Source: Bacteroides uniformis
GTDB lineage: Bacteria; Bacteroidota; Bacteroidia; Bacteroidales; Bacteroidaceae
Direction: 5' to 3'
DNA: 64,000 bases
NCBI RefSeq assembly: GCF_025147485.1
Contig: NZ_CP102263.1
Coordinates: forward strand, 1,935,501-1,999,500
Shown: in pieces, positions 37,193 through 45,169 of the stretch
How positions within the stretch are numbered: position 1 is the stretch's first letter
Layout: the number at the start of each line of letters is the position of its first letter
Notes under the pieces: generated by a model
Seen by the model: the letters and a program-made list of their open reading frames with translations, nothing else
The model's database searches: none
Told to the model about the DNA's origin: nothing
Program-made: the position numbers and the translations under genes

Positions 37193-38773
37193 ATGACAAC
37201 AAAGATAGCAAACATCCTCCAATGTTACGCATTGGGGATGGGGATAAAGCAGATAAGCAGGAGCTTTGAGCTTTCCCGCAACACGGTGCGCAGATATGTG
37301 CGCCTGTTTCAAGAGTGTGGTATACCGATAAAGGAGTTGGCCGCCATGCCTTCCGCTCGCATCCAGGAAATGTTCTCTGAAGGTGTTGGCCGTAACAGGG
37401 AACCGTCACAACGCCAGCTTGAGCTTGAGGCACTCCTTCCTGAGTATGCTGCCCGGCTTAGCCGCCGAGGCGTAACAGTGAAAACCCTGTACGAAGAGTA
37501 CCGCGAGACCCATCCTGACGGATACAGACATGCCAGTTTCGGCAACTATCTCATGCGTTACCGTATGGTGACACATGTCGTAGGCCATGTCGAGCATTAT
37601 GCCGGAGACCAGATGTATATCGACTTCGCCGGTGACAAACTGGAAGTCGTTGACAGTGAAAGCGGTGAATGTCGCAGCGTTGAAGTGTTCGTGGCCATAC
37701 TTCCGTGCAGCCACTATACCTATTGTGAGGCGGTCTGGTCCCAGTCAAGACAGGACTTGATTAAGGCGTGTGAGAACGCGCTTCATTTTTACGGCGGGGT
37801 TCCGATGGCGATCGTACCAGACAACCTCAAATCGGCGGTAACCCGCAGCGACCGTAACGAGCCGGTAATCAACGAGGAGTTTGCGGCATTTGCCGAACAC
37901 TACGGATGTACCGTATACCCCACACGGGTACGTCATCCAAAGGACAAGGCCTTGGTGGAGAATGCCGTGAAGCTACTTTACCGATCCGTCTACGCTGACA
38001 TCGAGGGTCTTGTATTCCACTCGCTGGAGTCTCTGAATGCGGCCATATCCGAATCGCTCTCGGCCTTCAACGGACGCAGGATGAGCGGGCGTCCCCAGTC
38101 CAGACGGGAACAGTTCGAGCAGATTGAGTCCGACTGCCTCCGCCCGCTTCCCGCCATACGCCATCAGATGAAAGAGCGACGCTCCGCAACAGTAATGCGT
38201 AACGGCTATGTCACCTTCAGGCTTCACCATTACAGCGTACCGAAAGAGTATATAGGCAAACGTGTCGAGATTGTCTATGATGCGGACACGCTGGAAATAT
38301 ATCATGGCCTGCGTCTGGTGACCACACACCAGCGCGATGACACGCCATACTCCTATACGACCAAGGATGCCCACGGACTGCCCGGACGTCATGGAAGTTA
38401 TGAAAAGGATCTGGAACAGATTTACGAACGGGCCGGCCAGACAGATAACGTCCTGCTGCTGTATCTGCGCAAGGTGGCGGAACTCAAGAAGTATCCTCCC
38501 GCGGCGTTCCGTTCATGCAGAGGCATCATGGCGTTGGAGAAGACCTTCGGGCTGGAACGGTTGGTGGCGGCAAGCGCATGCGCCACGCAACTGCGCCTAT
38601 ACGGATATCAGGAGATAAGGCGGATCCTTGAACGCGGGGATGATGCAGACTTCCTGTCAAAAGACGACATTGACGATGAGGTCCCCGTAACATCTATCCA
38701 CAAAAACATCCGCGGAGCAGCCTACTTCGCACAATTAAAACATTTAAATAGAGACAACAATGGAAACAAATAA
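37193..38773 (+). CDS. istA: IS21-family transposase IstA
   Basis: 526 residues. An N-terminal HTH (IKQISRSFELSRNTVRRYVRLF) is followed by a DDE integrase core with MYIDFAGDK, VPDNLKSAV and VENAVKLLY, then a C-terminal Mu-like beta region. It cuts and joins the IS ends. It overlaps istB by 14 bases, the usual coupling in IS21 elements. The gene looks intact. Confidence 0.95.
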   Translation: MTTKIANILQCYALGMGIKQISRSFELSRNTVRRYVRLFQECGIPIKELAAMPSARIQEMFSEGVGRNREPSQRQLELEALLPEYAARLSRRGVTVKTLYEEYRETHPDGYRHASFGNYLMRYRMVTHVVGHVEHYAGDQMYIDFAGDKLEVVDSESGECRSVEVFVAILPCSHYTYCEAVWSQSRQDLIKACENALHFYGGVPMAIVPDNLKSAVTRSDRNEPVINEEFAAFAEHYGCTVYPTRVRHPKDKALVENAVKLLYRSVYADIEGLVFHSLESLNAAISESLSAFNGRRMSGRPQSRREQFEQIESDCLRPLPAIRHQMKERRSATVMRNGYVTFRLHHYSVPKEYIGKRVEIVYDADTLEIYHGLRLVTTHQRDDTPYSYTTKDAHGLPGRHGSYEKDLEQIYERAGQTDNVLLLYLRKVAELKKYPPAAFRSCRGIMALEKTFGLERLVAASACATQLRLYGYQEIRRILERGDDADFLSKDDIDDEVPVTSIHKNIRGAAYFAQLKHLNRDNNGNK

Positions 38774-39542
38774 TCTTACCGCACCGATAGCTGTCGAAAA
38801 AGACCGCAACACGTTGACAATCGAACTGATGAACCGTATGAAGCTGCACGGCATGGCCGCCGCCTTCACTGAAAGCCTAACCTCCACTATGGCAGAAACA
38901 ATGACAATCGACTCTTTCCTGCACATGTTACTTGCCAGGGAATGGGACTACCGTGCCAATGCAGCCATCCAACGCCTTATACGCGGGGCGGCGTTCCGCT
39001 ACAAGGCCTGCCTCGAGCAGATAGACTATGCAATCCCGCGTGGCCTTGACCGCAATCAGATGGAGCGGCTTGCATCGCTGGAGTTCATCCGCAAGGGACA
39101 GAACCTCTTCATCACAGGGTCATCCGGTACCGGGAAGAGCTTCCTTGCCACAGCAATGGGGTATGAAGCCTGCAAGAAGGGCATACGGACATATTATGCG
39201 AATGCTCCGAAACTTATGGGTACGCTTAAGGTGGCAAAAGTAAAAGGCACACTGGAATCGGAACTCAAGAGAATCGAACGGAGCACGCTGCTCATATTGG
39301 ATGACCTCTTCCTTGTGAACCTTGATGCCAAGGAACGACCCATCCTGCTCGATATAATAGAGGACCGACATGGGCGCAAGTCCATCATCATCACCTCGCA
39401 ACTGCCAACGGACAATTGGTATGATGCAATCGGAGACCCTACAGTAGCAGATGCCATTATGGATCGTATTATACATACGGCGCACCGGATTGAGCTGACA
39501 GGAGAAAGTGTCCGTAAAATGGCTGCATACAGAGGGAAATAA
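38760..39542 (+). CDS. istB: IS21-family helper ATPase IstB
   Basis: 260 residues, AAA+ ATPase of the DnaC/IstB type. Walker A is TGSSGTGKSF and Walker B is LLILDDLF; IITSQLPTDNWYDAIGDP is typical of IstB. It selects target DNA and activates IstA. Intact and translationally coupled to istA. Confidence 0.95.
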   Translation: METNNLTAPIAVEKDRNTLTIELMNRMKLHGMAAAFTESLTSTMAETMTIDSFLHMLLAREWDYRANAAIQRLIRGAAFRYKACLEQIDYAIPRGLDRNQMERLASLEFIRKGQNLFITGSSGTGKSFLATAMGYEACKKGIRTYYANAPKLMGTLKVAKVKGTLESELKRIERSTLLILDDLFLVNLDAKERPILLDIIEDRHGRKSIIITSQLPTDNWYDAIGDPTVADAIMDRIIHTAHRIELTGESVRKMAAYRGK

Positions 39543-39651
39543 ACTAAAATAATAATAACCCCATCGGTCAAGACTTTTTAAGGGGGCATTGTTGAATGTT
39601 TTAAGGGGGCAGAATCGCTTGGTTTTAGGGGGCAGCTTACACTGGATTTTC

Positions 39652-39658
39652 CAAGTAT
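39652..39658 (+). repeat. Target duplication of the IS, right copy
   Basis: CAAGTAT, matching 37010-37016. Confidence 0.6.
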
Positions 39659-39659
39659 A

Positions 39660-39908
39660 ATTAACCAAGAAGATAAATTAAAAAAGAGCTTCGATTACAC
39701 ACTTCCTGGTAATTCTGAAACAGACAAGGGTCAGTCATTAACTGTTTTTAGCTCTGAAAGCTCTCTTTTAGTTCCTAAAGATACAACAAATCTAAATATT
39801 GAACAACAATTTATGGACGAAATTATAGAGAAAGCTAAGAAATCATCCCCTATTGGTACAGAAAAGACGTGGGGAAGTAAAGTTTATATAAATGCTGGAA
39901 TAGGATGA
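39660..39908 (+). pseudogene. Coding remnant right of the IS
   Basis: 82 codons (INQEDKLKKSFDY ... KVYINAGIG) open from the IS edge to a TGA. It is hydrophilic and has no start codon or recognisable family; it is not integrase sequence and not in the integrase frame. It looks like the 3' end of a gene whose front was deleted. Confidence 0.4.
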
Positions 39909-40012
39909 ACATGTTGTCTGTGTACTTTATTTATATTGGTGTTCATTGTGTTGTTACGCTTTCACTACTTTATAAAAGATTATGTAATAAATATTTGGAT
40001 AGTCAAAAATAA
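39905..40012 (+). CDS. Small hydrophobic ORF
   Basis: 35 codons beginning in an ATGA overlap with the preceding remnant's stop. It is mostly one hydrophobic helix (MLSVYFIYIGVHCVVTLSLLY) and a basic tail. The coupling suggests a real small membrane protein, but it may be chance. Confidence 0.3.
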   Translation: MNMLSVYFIYIGVHCVVTLSLLYKRLCNKYLDSQK

Positions 40013-40105
40013 TTAAATATATTTGTTCTTCATAAGGTATAAATGTGCTATATACAGTGTGTTAGTATAGTGCATTGAGTATTAATATGAACAAATATTA
40101 GGATT

Positions 40106-40759
40106 ATGGCGACTAAAAAGAACGGCTTTAATACTGGAATTGCTAGTGAGTATTTGGTGTTGTCCATGTTGTATCGGTTGAATTATGAGGCTTATATAAC
40201 AATGGGAAATAAGAAAAGTGTTGATATTTGGATAATGAGGGATGATAAAACTGCTGTCTCGATTGATGTGAAATCTGTTCGTGAATATGATTCTATTCCC
40301 GTAGGTAATGTGGAGGCAAAAGATAACCACTATGTTATATTTGTGATATATAATAAAAAATTTGAAATTGAAGGTACTCCTACACTGCCTGATTTTTATA
40401 TAGTTCCTAGTTCATATGTGGTAGAAAACAGGAAAGAATATGAATTGAAAGCTGGTGGAGAACGTTATAATATCTTTAAAAAGGATATTGAAGGATATAA
40501 AAATCATTGGGAGCTGTTGAATTCTTCTATTAAAAGTGGGAATGTTACACATGGTAAACTGGAAAAAGAAATGAATAGCAAAGAAGAAAAACAATTAGTT
40601 AGTTCTCGGTGGAATGACTGCAGTACAATGAGTATTATTCATACTCCTACTGAAGAAGAGAGGAAAAAAGCAACTGATGAAATGGTTGACAATCTAATTA
40701 AGAATATAAAGAAATTTGCTGACAATGAAAGAGAAGATGAAGGTAAGGAGGAGGGGTAG
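40106..40759 (+). CDS. PD-(D/E)XK nuclease-like hypothetical protein
   Basis: 217 residues. E15 in ASEYLVLSML, D40 in SVDIWI and D54-V-K56 in VSIDVKS form the pattern of a PD-(D/E)XK nuclease core; LPDFYIVPSSYV follows as in restriction-like folds. The C-terminal half is charged (ending DNEREDEGKEEG) and may be helical. No methylase or other defence partner remains beside it. A hairpin terminator follows. Activity is inferred from motifs only. Confidence 0.6.
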   Translation: MATKKNGFNTGIASEYLVLSMLYRLNYEAYITMGNKKSVDIWIMRDDKTAVSIDVKSVREYDSIPVGNVEAKDNHYVIFVIYNKKFEIEGTPTLPDFYIVPSSYVVENRKEYELKAGGERYNIFKKDIEGYKNHWELLNSSIKSGNVTHGKLEKEMNSKEEKQLVSSRWNDCSTMSIIHTPTEEERKKATDEMVDNLIKNIKKFADNEREDEGKEEG

Positions 40760-41141
40760 ATTAGTCTAATTATAATTCATGTATATAATAGAATGCCGTT
40801 TAATGAAAATATTGAATGGCATTTTTTTTGTTTTGAATGCTATTGTAAGAATAGATACTATTTATAAGTGTTGGTAAAATAGGGATTGCTTATGGGGAAT
40901 TGATAGGGAATTGGAGAGCATTTTTTGTTGTCCGCGGTTAAAGAATGTCCGAACTTTATAGTGTACTAAAATAAATGATATTATGGTTTGTTTCGGAGTT
41001 GATTTGTATCGATTTTCATTAATTTGTAATGATTATTTTAGAAAAGTTGTATATAAAAAAGAAAAAGGAGATGAACAGATTGTTCTAACTCCTTCTATAT
41101 CTGAAAGTAATATTAAGTTCTTGAAAATTAGCTCTTTGTTT
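40760..41141. other. Non-coding right end of element 2
   Basis: No supported gene. A 76-codon frame (40983-41213) runs across the att site and reads tRNA sequence, so it is spurious. Confidence 0.5.
40792..40831 (+). terminator. Terminator after the PD-(D/E)XK-like gene
   Basis: AATGCC (40792-40797) pairs with GGCATT (40818-40823), followed by a run of T bases. Confidence 0.7.
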
Positions 41142-41180
41142 CCCCCAGACGCGTACTCTACCGGGCTGAGCTACATCCCG
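41142..41180 (-). other. att site C: 5' half of tRNA-Pro
   Basis: 39 bp identical to 36170-36208, from the core CCCCCAGAC (41142-41150) to the tRNA 5' end. Right boundary of the integrated region. It is followed by a tRNA-type promoter and the backbone. Confidence 0.9.
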
Positions 41181-41191
41181 AATTGCGGGTG

Positions 41192-41199
41192 CAAATGTA
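41192..41199 (-). promoter_or_regulatory. -7 box at att site C
   Basis: The minus strand reads TACATTTG 11 bases before the tRNA 5' half; probably the original tRNA-Pro promoter, now driving a truncated tRNA. Confidence 0.55.
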
Positions 41200-41307
41200 C
41201 GGCTTTATTTTAAAATAGCAAATATTTATAGTGCTTTTTTTATTGAATGAACCTATATTTTGCAGTTTCAAGGCTTTCGGTCAACGTGTCCTGCTCTCTT
41301 TTTACTT

Positions 41308-41352
41308 GTATGCCTGCTTCGCAAGGCAATGGCTTTGAGCGGGCAGGCATAC
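41308..41352. repeat. Inverted repeat after the NigD-like gene
   Basis: GTATGCCTGC (41308-41317) and GCAGGCATAC (41343-41352) form a 10-bp GC-rich stem. No T tract follows on the minus strand, so terminator function is uncertain. Confidence 0.5.
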
Positions 41353-41363
41353 TTTGAATGAAG

Positions 41364-42113
41364 TTATTGCAGGTTTAGGCTGTTTCTTACGGAAGTGATA
41401 GCCGGACTTTCGGGCGTTACGGATTTCCGGGTACAATAATCGAATTCCGCAGATTTTTCGCCGCTAAATGATTTCCACTTCAGTTTCAATTTAACGGTCT
41501 TGCCTTCTGTATCAGGCAGGGCATCCAACTTGAAAGCAACCAGTCCGTCCGCATACCTGCCGTAAATGTCGCCCTTGGCATTGTGGCGGAATTCTACTTC
41601 ATACGGGTTTTCCGGATTCTCGCTCAGCAGCAGATTGACAAAGTGCTTTGTTTGATAGTCTCCTTGCTGAGTTCTAAAGCGAAGGGTCAGATAACCGTCT
41701 TCTGCGATGGTTACCCAATCGTTCACTATTTCCACCGGGTCGGTGCCGTATACGGTATCGTTCTCTTCACCCAAATCCGGGGCGATGGGTTTGGTAAGGA
41801 TACTGTCTATCCAGTTTATATGTACAGCTTGGGTGTAGATATCGCTGGGCTCGTCCACTTCCTTGTAGTTTACTAAAGCGCGGACTTCCTTCTCGCCGTA
41901 GGGAGATTTCGTCATGTTGGTAGGCAGCAGAGTGGTCTTGTCATCCAATTGCAGAAAGACTGTCTGGTCTGCATCGGTCTTTACCGTTACCAGGGCATTG
42001 GGGAATCTCATGGCATAATTATCATCGTCGTCCAGGCACGATTGGAGGCTTAAGGAGCTGATGGTTGCAATAGCGATTAAAATTTTCTTGTTAAAGATTG
42101 ACTTCATTTTCAT
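41364..42113 (-). CDS. NigD-like lipoprotein
   Basis: About 249 residues from the start MKMKSIF (42113). The lipobox LSLQSC is followed by LDDDDN, a surface-export-like acidic tail. The rest fits the NigD-like family (N-terminal OB-like part LVTVKTDADQTVFLQLDDKTTLLP and a beta-rich C-terminal domain). NigD was named from a bacteriocin cluster, but most homologues are of unknown role. It is the first backbone gene right of the integrated elements. Confidence 0.82.
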   Translation of the reverse strand: MKMKSIFNKKILIAIATISSLSLQSCLDDDDNYAMRFPNALVTVKTDADQTVFLQLDDKTTLLPTNMTKSPYGEKEVRALVNYKEVDEPSDIYTQAVHINWIDSILTKPIAPDLGEENDTVYGTDPVEIVNDWVTIAEDGYLTLRFRTQQGDYQTKHFVNLLLSENPENPYEVEFRHNAKGDIYGRYADGLVAFKLDALPDTEGKTVKLKLKWKSFSGEKSAEFDYCTRKSVTPESPAITSVRNSLNLQ

Positions 42114-42262
42114 AGTGTACTCTTTTAAATTAAACATTTGGAATAGGTCTTGCTTTTATAGAAATAGCATATTTGCGAAAACCCTGCATGCAGCATTGTT
42201 AATTAATGATAAGAGCCGGAGTAAGCTGGTGCGGAATATTATTCCCCGATACATGAAAGATA

Positions 42263-42294
42263 TTTGTATATCAGGTGGAATATGATTACCTTTG
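42263..42294 (+). promoter_or_regulatory. Promoter of the HU-like gene
   Basis: TTTG (42263-42266), a 20-bp spacer and TACCTTTG (42287-42294). Transcription should start near 42300, at the first of three palindromes. Confidence 0.65.
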
Positions 42295-42300
42295 CTGTAT

Positions 42301-42360
42301 GAGATGCACATCTCGCGTGTGTTGAGATGTATGTCTCGAACTGCATGAGATGTGCATCTC
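42301..42360. repeat. Three 14-bp palindromes at 23-bp spacing
   Basis: GAGATGCACATCTC (42301-42314), GAGATGTATGTCTC (42324-42337) and GAGATGTGCATCTC (42347-42360). Copies 1 and 3 are exact reverse complements. They lie between the promoter and the HU-like gene and look like an operator array. Confidence 0.8.
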
Positions 42361-42486
42361 GTGCATGTTGGGGAATAGCTGTCCGGCCGTATGGAAACTG
42401 GCTTTCTGTTTAGGGGAAGTAACCTTCGGGTGGGGTGTCAGCAGTCTGGTTGCAGTAAGAAACATTATGTTCATTGTGAAAAGAGT

Positions 42487-43017
42487 ATGAGTATAGTCTA
42501 TTTGGTTCGAAAGAAGGTTTTCCGCACGGCAGAAGGGGTGAAGCAACTCTATTATGCTGTGCAGCGTGTGTTACAGCGGCGTGGAGGTGTGACGGCAGAG
42601 CTGCTGGCGCAGCGTATGGCATCCAGAAAAGGGATGAGTTCGGGAGACGTGCAGAGTGTATTGATAGATTTGCCGAAGTTTATAGAGGAAGCGCTGATGG
42701 AGGGAGAGTCGGTGACCATTAAGGGGCTGGGTTCCTTCCATGTGGCGGTGACGAGTGACGGGTTTGAGCATCCCGACGATGTGATGCCGGGCAAGGTACG
42801 CTTATCCCGTGTCTATTTTCGTCCGGATAAGTCGCTGGTGGCGAGGCTGAACAGCGGGATGGATTTCTACCGTTATCCGCTTAGCCGATATTTCCCTCAC
42901 GATATGTTGCGACCGGAAACGCTGCGAAAGGAGCGGGCCGAGGGAAAGACGGGAATTCCGGATGAAGACCCAGTTGGGATGGAAAATGATACGGAGGACT
43001 TTTCGGGGGAGGAGTGA
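42487..43017 (+). CDS. HU-like DNA-binding protein
   Basis: 176 residues from ATG 42487 (MSIVYLVRKKVF). The open frame reaches back to 42391, but that part lies in the leader. It fits the Bacteroidetes HU-like/IHF-like family: AELLAQRMASRKGMSSGDVQSVL helices and ESVTIKGLGSFHVAV beta hairpin, with a C-terminal acidic tail (EDPVGMENDTEDFSGEE). It may bind or bend DNA; autoregulation at the upstream palindromes is possible. The YjbR gene starts 3 bases after its stop. Confidence 0.85.
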   Translation: MSIVYLVRKKVFRTAEGVKQLYYAVQRVLQRRGGVTAELLAQRMASRKGMSSGDVQSVLIDLPKFIEEALMEGESVTIKGLGSFHVAVTSDGFEHPDDVMPGKVRLSRVYFRPDKSLVARLNSGMDFYRYPLSRYFPHDMLRPETLRKERAEGKTGIPDEDPVGMENDTEDFSGEE

Positions 43018-43020
43018 GCG

Positions 43021-43404
43021 ATGAATGTGGAAGAATTCAGAGAATACTGTCTCTCCTTGCCGGGAGTGAGCGAGAAGATGCCTTTTCCTAATGTGGCCGA
43101 CAGATACAGCCGCGATGTGCTTTGCTTTTATGTGGGCGACAAGTGGTTCTGCTTTGTCAATATCGAAGTGTTCGACTTCTGCTGCATCAAGTGCCGCCCG
43201 GAGGAATCAACGGAGCTGCGGGCAAGGTACGAGGGGGTGAAGCCGGGGTGGCACATGAACAAGAAGTATTGGAACAGTGTGTATTTTAATCAGGATGTAC
43301 CGGACAGCATTATCCGAGAACTGGTGGCACGCTCCTATCGGCTGGTTGTGGAGAGCCTGCCGAAGAGGGAGCGGGAGCGTTATACCCCCATGCACTCCCT
43401 ATAA
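43021..43404 (+). CDS. MmcQ/YjbR family protein
   Basis: 127 residues, a full YjbR domain: EEFREYCLSLPGVSEKMPF at the N-terminus, VLCFYVGDKWFCFVNIE, then HMNKKYWNSVYFNQDVPD. The family has a DNA-binding-like fold but no settled role. It follows the HU-like gene closely and overlaps the convergent aroB end by 25 bases. Confidence 0.88.
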   Translation: MNVEEFREYCLSLPGVSEKMPFPNVADRYSRDVLCFYVGDKWFCFVNIEVFDFCCIKCRPEESTELRARYEGVKPGWHMNKKYWNSVYFNQDVPDSIIRELVARSYRLVVESLPKRERERYTPMHSL

Positions 43405-44441
43405 AAGTCGAACATTTCGAAGATAGTCTCCTTGTCTGCCGTCTGGTTGAGACAGATGTCACCCACTTCTTTCAATAGGGTGAAGTTGATGACTCCGGCG
43501 GTATTCTTCTTGTCATGCTTCATCAGTTCGTACAGCTGGTCGTACTGTTTGCAGTTGAAGGTGAAGCTGCCATAATTCTCTTTGACGAATTGGATGGTCT
43601 GGCGCATCTTGTCCTTCGGGAATCCGGTCTTTATATAAGAAAGGTAGAGTTCGCAGACCAGCCCCCATGCCACTGCATAGCCGTGCAGCACCGGACGCCT
43701 TTCGGCAAGGGCGAGGCTTTCGAAGGCGTGTCCCACGGTGTGCCCCAGGTTCAAGGCTTTGCGGATGCCATGTTCCAGTGGGTCCTCTTCTACGATGCGT
43801 TCCTTTACCTGCACGGAACGTCCTACCATGGACTTCAGCAAGGCATAATCTATCTTCTCCGTATCGAAGGCCAGCAGTTCCGCCAGATGTTCCGGGGTAC
43901 TGATGAGGCCGTGCTTCAGCATCTCCGCATAGCCGGAGAAGAAGTTATGGGCATCGAGGCTGCGCAGGAACTCGGTTTCCAGCAGCACGCAGGCGGCAGG
44001 AGCAAAGACGCCGATTTCATTCTTCAGACCGTTGAAGTTGATGCCCGTCTTGCCTCCCACGGAAGCGTCGACCATGGCGAGCAGCGTAGTGGGAACGTTG
44101 ATGTAGGCGATGCCCCGCTTGAAGGTGGAAGCGGCAAAACCGCCAAGGTCGGTCACCATGCCACCGCCCAGATTGATGAGCAGGGAGTGGCGGCTGGCCC
44201 CTTTCTCACTCAGGGCTTGCCATACGGCAGCCAGCGTTTCCATATTCTTGTGCACATCTTCTGCCCCGATAATAATCTCTTCCGCTTCTTCCAGGGCGGG
44301 GATACCGTCCAGATGCGGGCGGCAGAGGCGGTGGGTATGCTCGTCGGTAAGGATGAAAAGCTTGTCATGGGGACACTTCGCTATGGCATGCGTCAGGCTG
44401 TTTGCCAGTCCTTCGCAAAGGATTACTTCTTGTTTACTCAT
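43380..44441 (-). CDS. aroB: 3-dehydroquinate synthase
   Basis: Second step of the shikimate pathway, an NAD- and metal-dependent cyclase. 353 residues. The NAD-binding part shows LINLGGGMVTDLGGFAAST and KRGIAYINVPTTLLAMVDASVGGKTGIN; metal-binding regions EMLKHGLI and LNLGHTVGHAFE are intact. It has its own upstream -7 box (44526-44533, minus). Confidence 0.95.
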   Translation of the reverse strand: MSKQEVILCEGLANSLTHAIAKCPHDKLFILTDEHTHRLCRPHLDGIPALEEAEEIIIGAEDVHKNMETLAAVWQALSEKGASRHSLLINLGGGMVTDLGGFAASTFKRGIAYINVPTTLLAMVDASVGGKTGINFNGLKNEIGVFAPAACVLLETEFLRSLDAHNFFSGYAEMLKHGLISTPEHLAELLAFDTEKIDYALLKSMVGRSVQVKERIVEEDPLEHGIRKALNLGHTVGHAFESLALAERRPVLHGYAVAWGLVCELYLSYIKTGFPKDKMRQTIQFVKENYGSFTFNCKQYDQLYELMKHDKKNTAGVINFTLLKEVGDICLNQTADKETIFEMFDFYRECMGV

Positions 44442-44525
44442 CTTGTTAATTACAAATTACGAATTACCAATTACTGATGTTACGGATTATGAAGGAAAGG
44501 GAGCCTTCTTCATTATATTGTGGCA

Positions 44526-44533
44526 CAAAGATA
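44526..44533 (-). promoter_or_regulatory. -7 box of aroB
   Basis: The minus strand reads TATCTTTG about 85 bases before the aroB ATG; AT-rich TAATTAC-type repeats fill the leader. Confidence 0.5.
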
Positions 44534-44554
44534 GCTCTTTTGGCAATAAAACGT

Positions 44555-44562
44555 TATCTTTG
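44555..44562 (+). promoter_or_regulatory. -7 box of the 44640 gene
   Basis: TATCTTTG on the plus strand, divergent from the aroB box 21 bases away. Confidence 0.5.
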
Positions 44563-44639
44563 TCCCGCGAAATTCTATGGGTGGCAAGGTGTTTCCGTCA
44601 TCTGCCTCCCGCTATTTGTAATTAGTAATTTGTAATTGA

Positions 44640-45062
44640 TTGATAGAAATGAGAGCATTACTTCCCGTTTATTGCCGTCCGTTGGGTTATTTCATCATAG
44701 CTCTGGCGTTGTTCCTTCCTTTCATATTCCTATTGTGGGGAAAAGTGACAGATGCCAACTTGCTGTTTTACAAGGAATGCTCCAAACTCCTGATGATGAT
44801 GGGGGCACTGATGATAATCTTTGCCTTGACGAAGAACGAGAATAAGGAGATAGAGCAGGTGCGCAACAAGTCCACGCGCAATGCCATCTTTCTGACCGTT
44901 CTTTTTATCTTCGGCGGTATGCTCTACCGGGTGGCGCAGGGTGACCTCCTTTCGGTCGATTCTTCTTCTTTTCTCATATTTCTTATATTGAATGTGCTTT
45001 GCTTGGAATTTGGTATAAAGAAAGCGACAGTTGATAGATTATTTAAGCGGAATAGTCGATAA
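44640..45062 (+). CDS. Small integral membrane protein, hypothetical
   Basis: 140 residues with about four hydrophobic segments (near 16-34, 47-63, 82-96 and 107-121) and a charged cytoplasmic loop (KNENKEIEQVRNKSTRN). No known motif. ATGs at 44640 and 44649 are both possible starts. It stands alone between divergent aroB and the outer-membrane receptor gene. Function unknown. Confidence 0.75.
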   Translation: MIEMRALLPVYCRPLGYFIIALALFLPFIFLLWGKVTDANLLFYKECSKLLMMMGALMIIFALTKNENKEIEQVRNKSTRNAIFLTVLFIFGGMLYRVAQGDLLSVDSSSFLIFLILNVLCLEFGIKKATVDRLFKRNSR

Positions 45063-45169
45063 ATAAAGCAAATCGTCATGTGGGGCATTAAACCTTTTGC
45101 CCGGAAGTCTGTCAAATGAAACAGTGAATAAAAGGCATTGTTCATTTAGAATAGACAAAGAATAGACAC

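Larger units (their letters stand above)
37017..39651 (+). mobile_element. IS21-family insertion sequence
   Basis: About 2.6 kb with the istA-istB pair. A perfect 52-bp inverted repeat spans 37018-37069 and 39603-39654; its inner 39 bp start with TGTAAGCTGCC, and the outer 13 bp are TTGGAAAATCCAG. Direct CAAGTAT repeats flank it. The exact ends are ambiguous by a few bases because the IR and the direct repeat overlap. Confidence 0.9.
36179..41141. mobile_element. Integrated element 2 (degraded)
   Basis: About 5 kb between the att cores of sites B and C. It holds an interrupted integrase-like gene, an IS21-family insertion, an orphan coding remnant and a PD-(D/E)XK-like gene. Its left end supplies the 5' half and promoter of the intact tRNA-Pro. 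Confidence 0.7.

Noticed and set aside
40983..41213. 76-codon frame across att site C
   Set aside because: Its C-terminal part is translated tRNA and promoter sequence.
42301..42360. Possible mini CRISPR
   Set aside because: 14-bp palindromes with 9-bp gaps are far too short; an operator array fits better.
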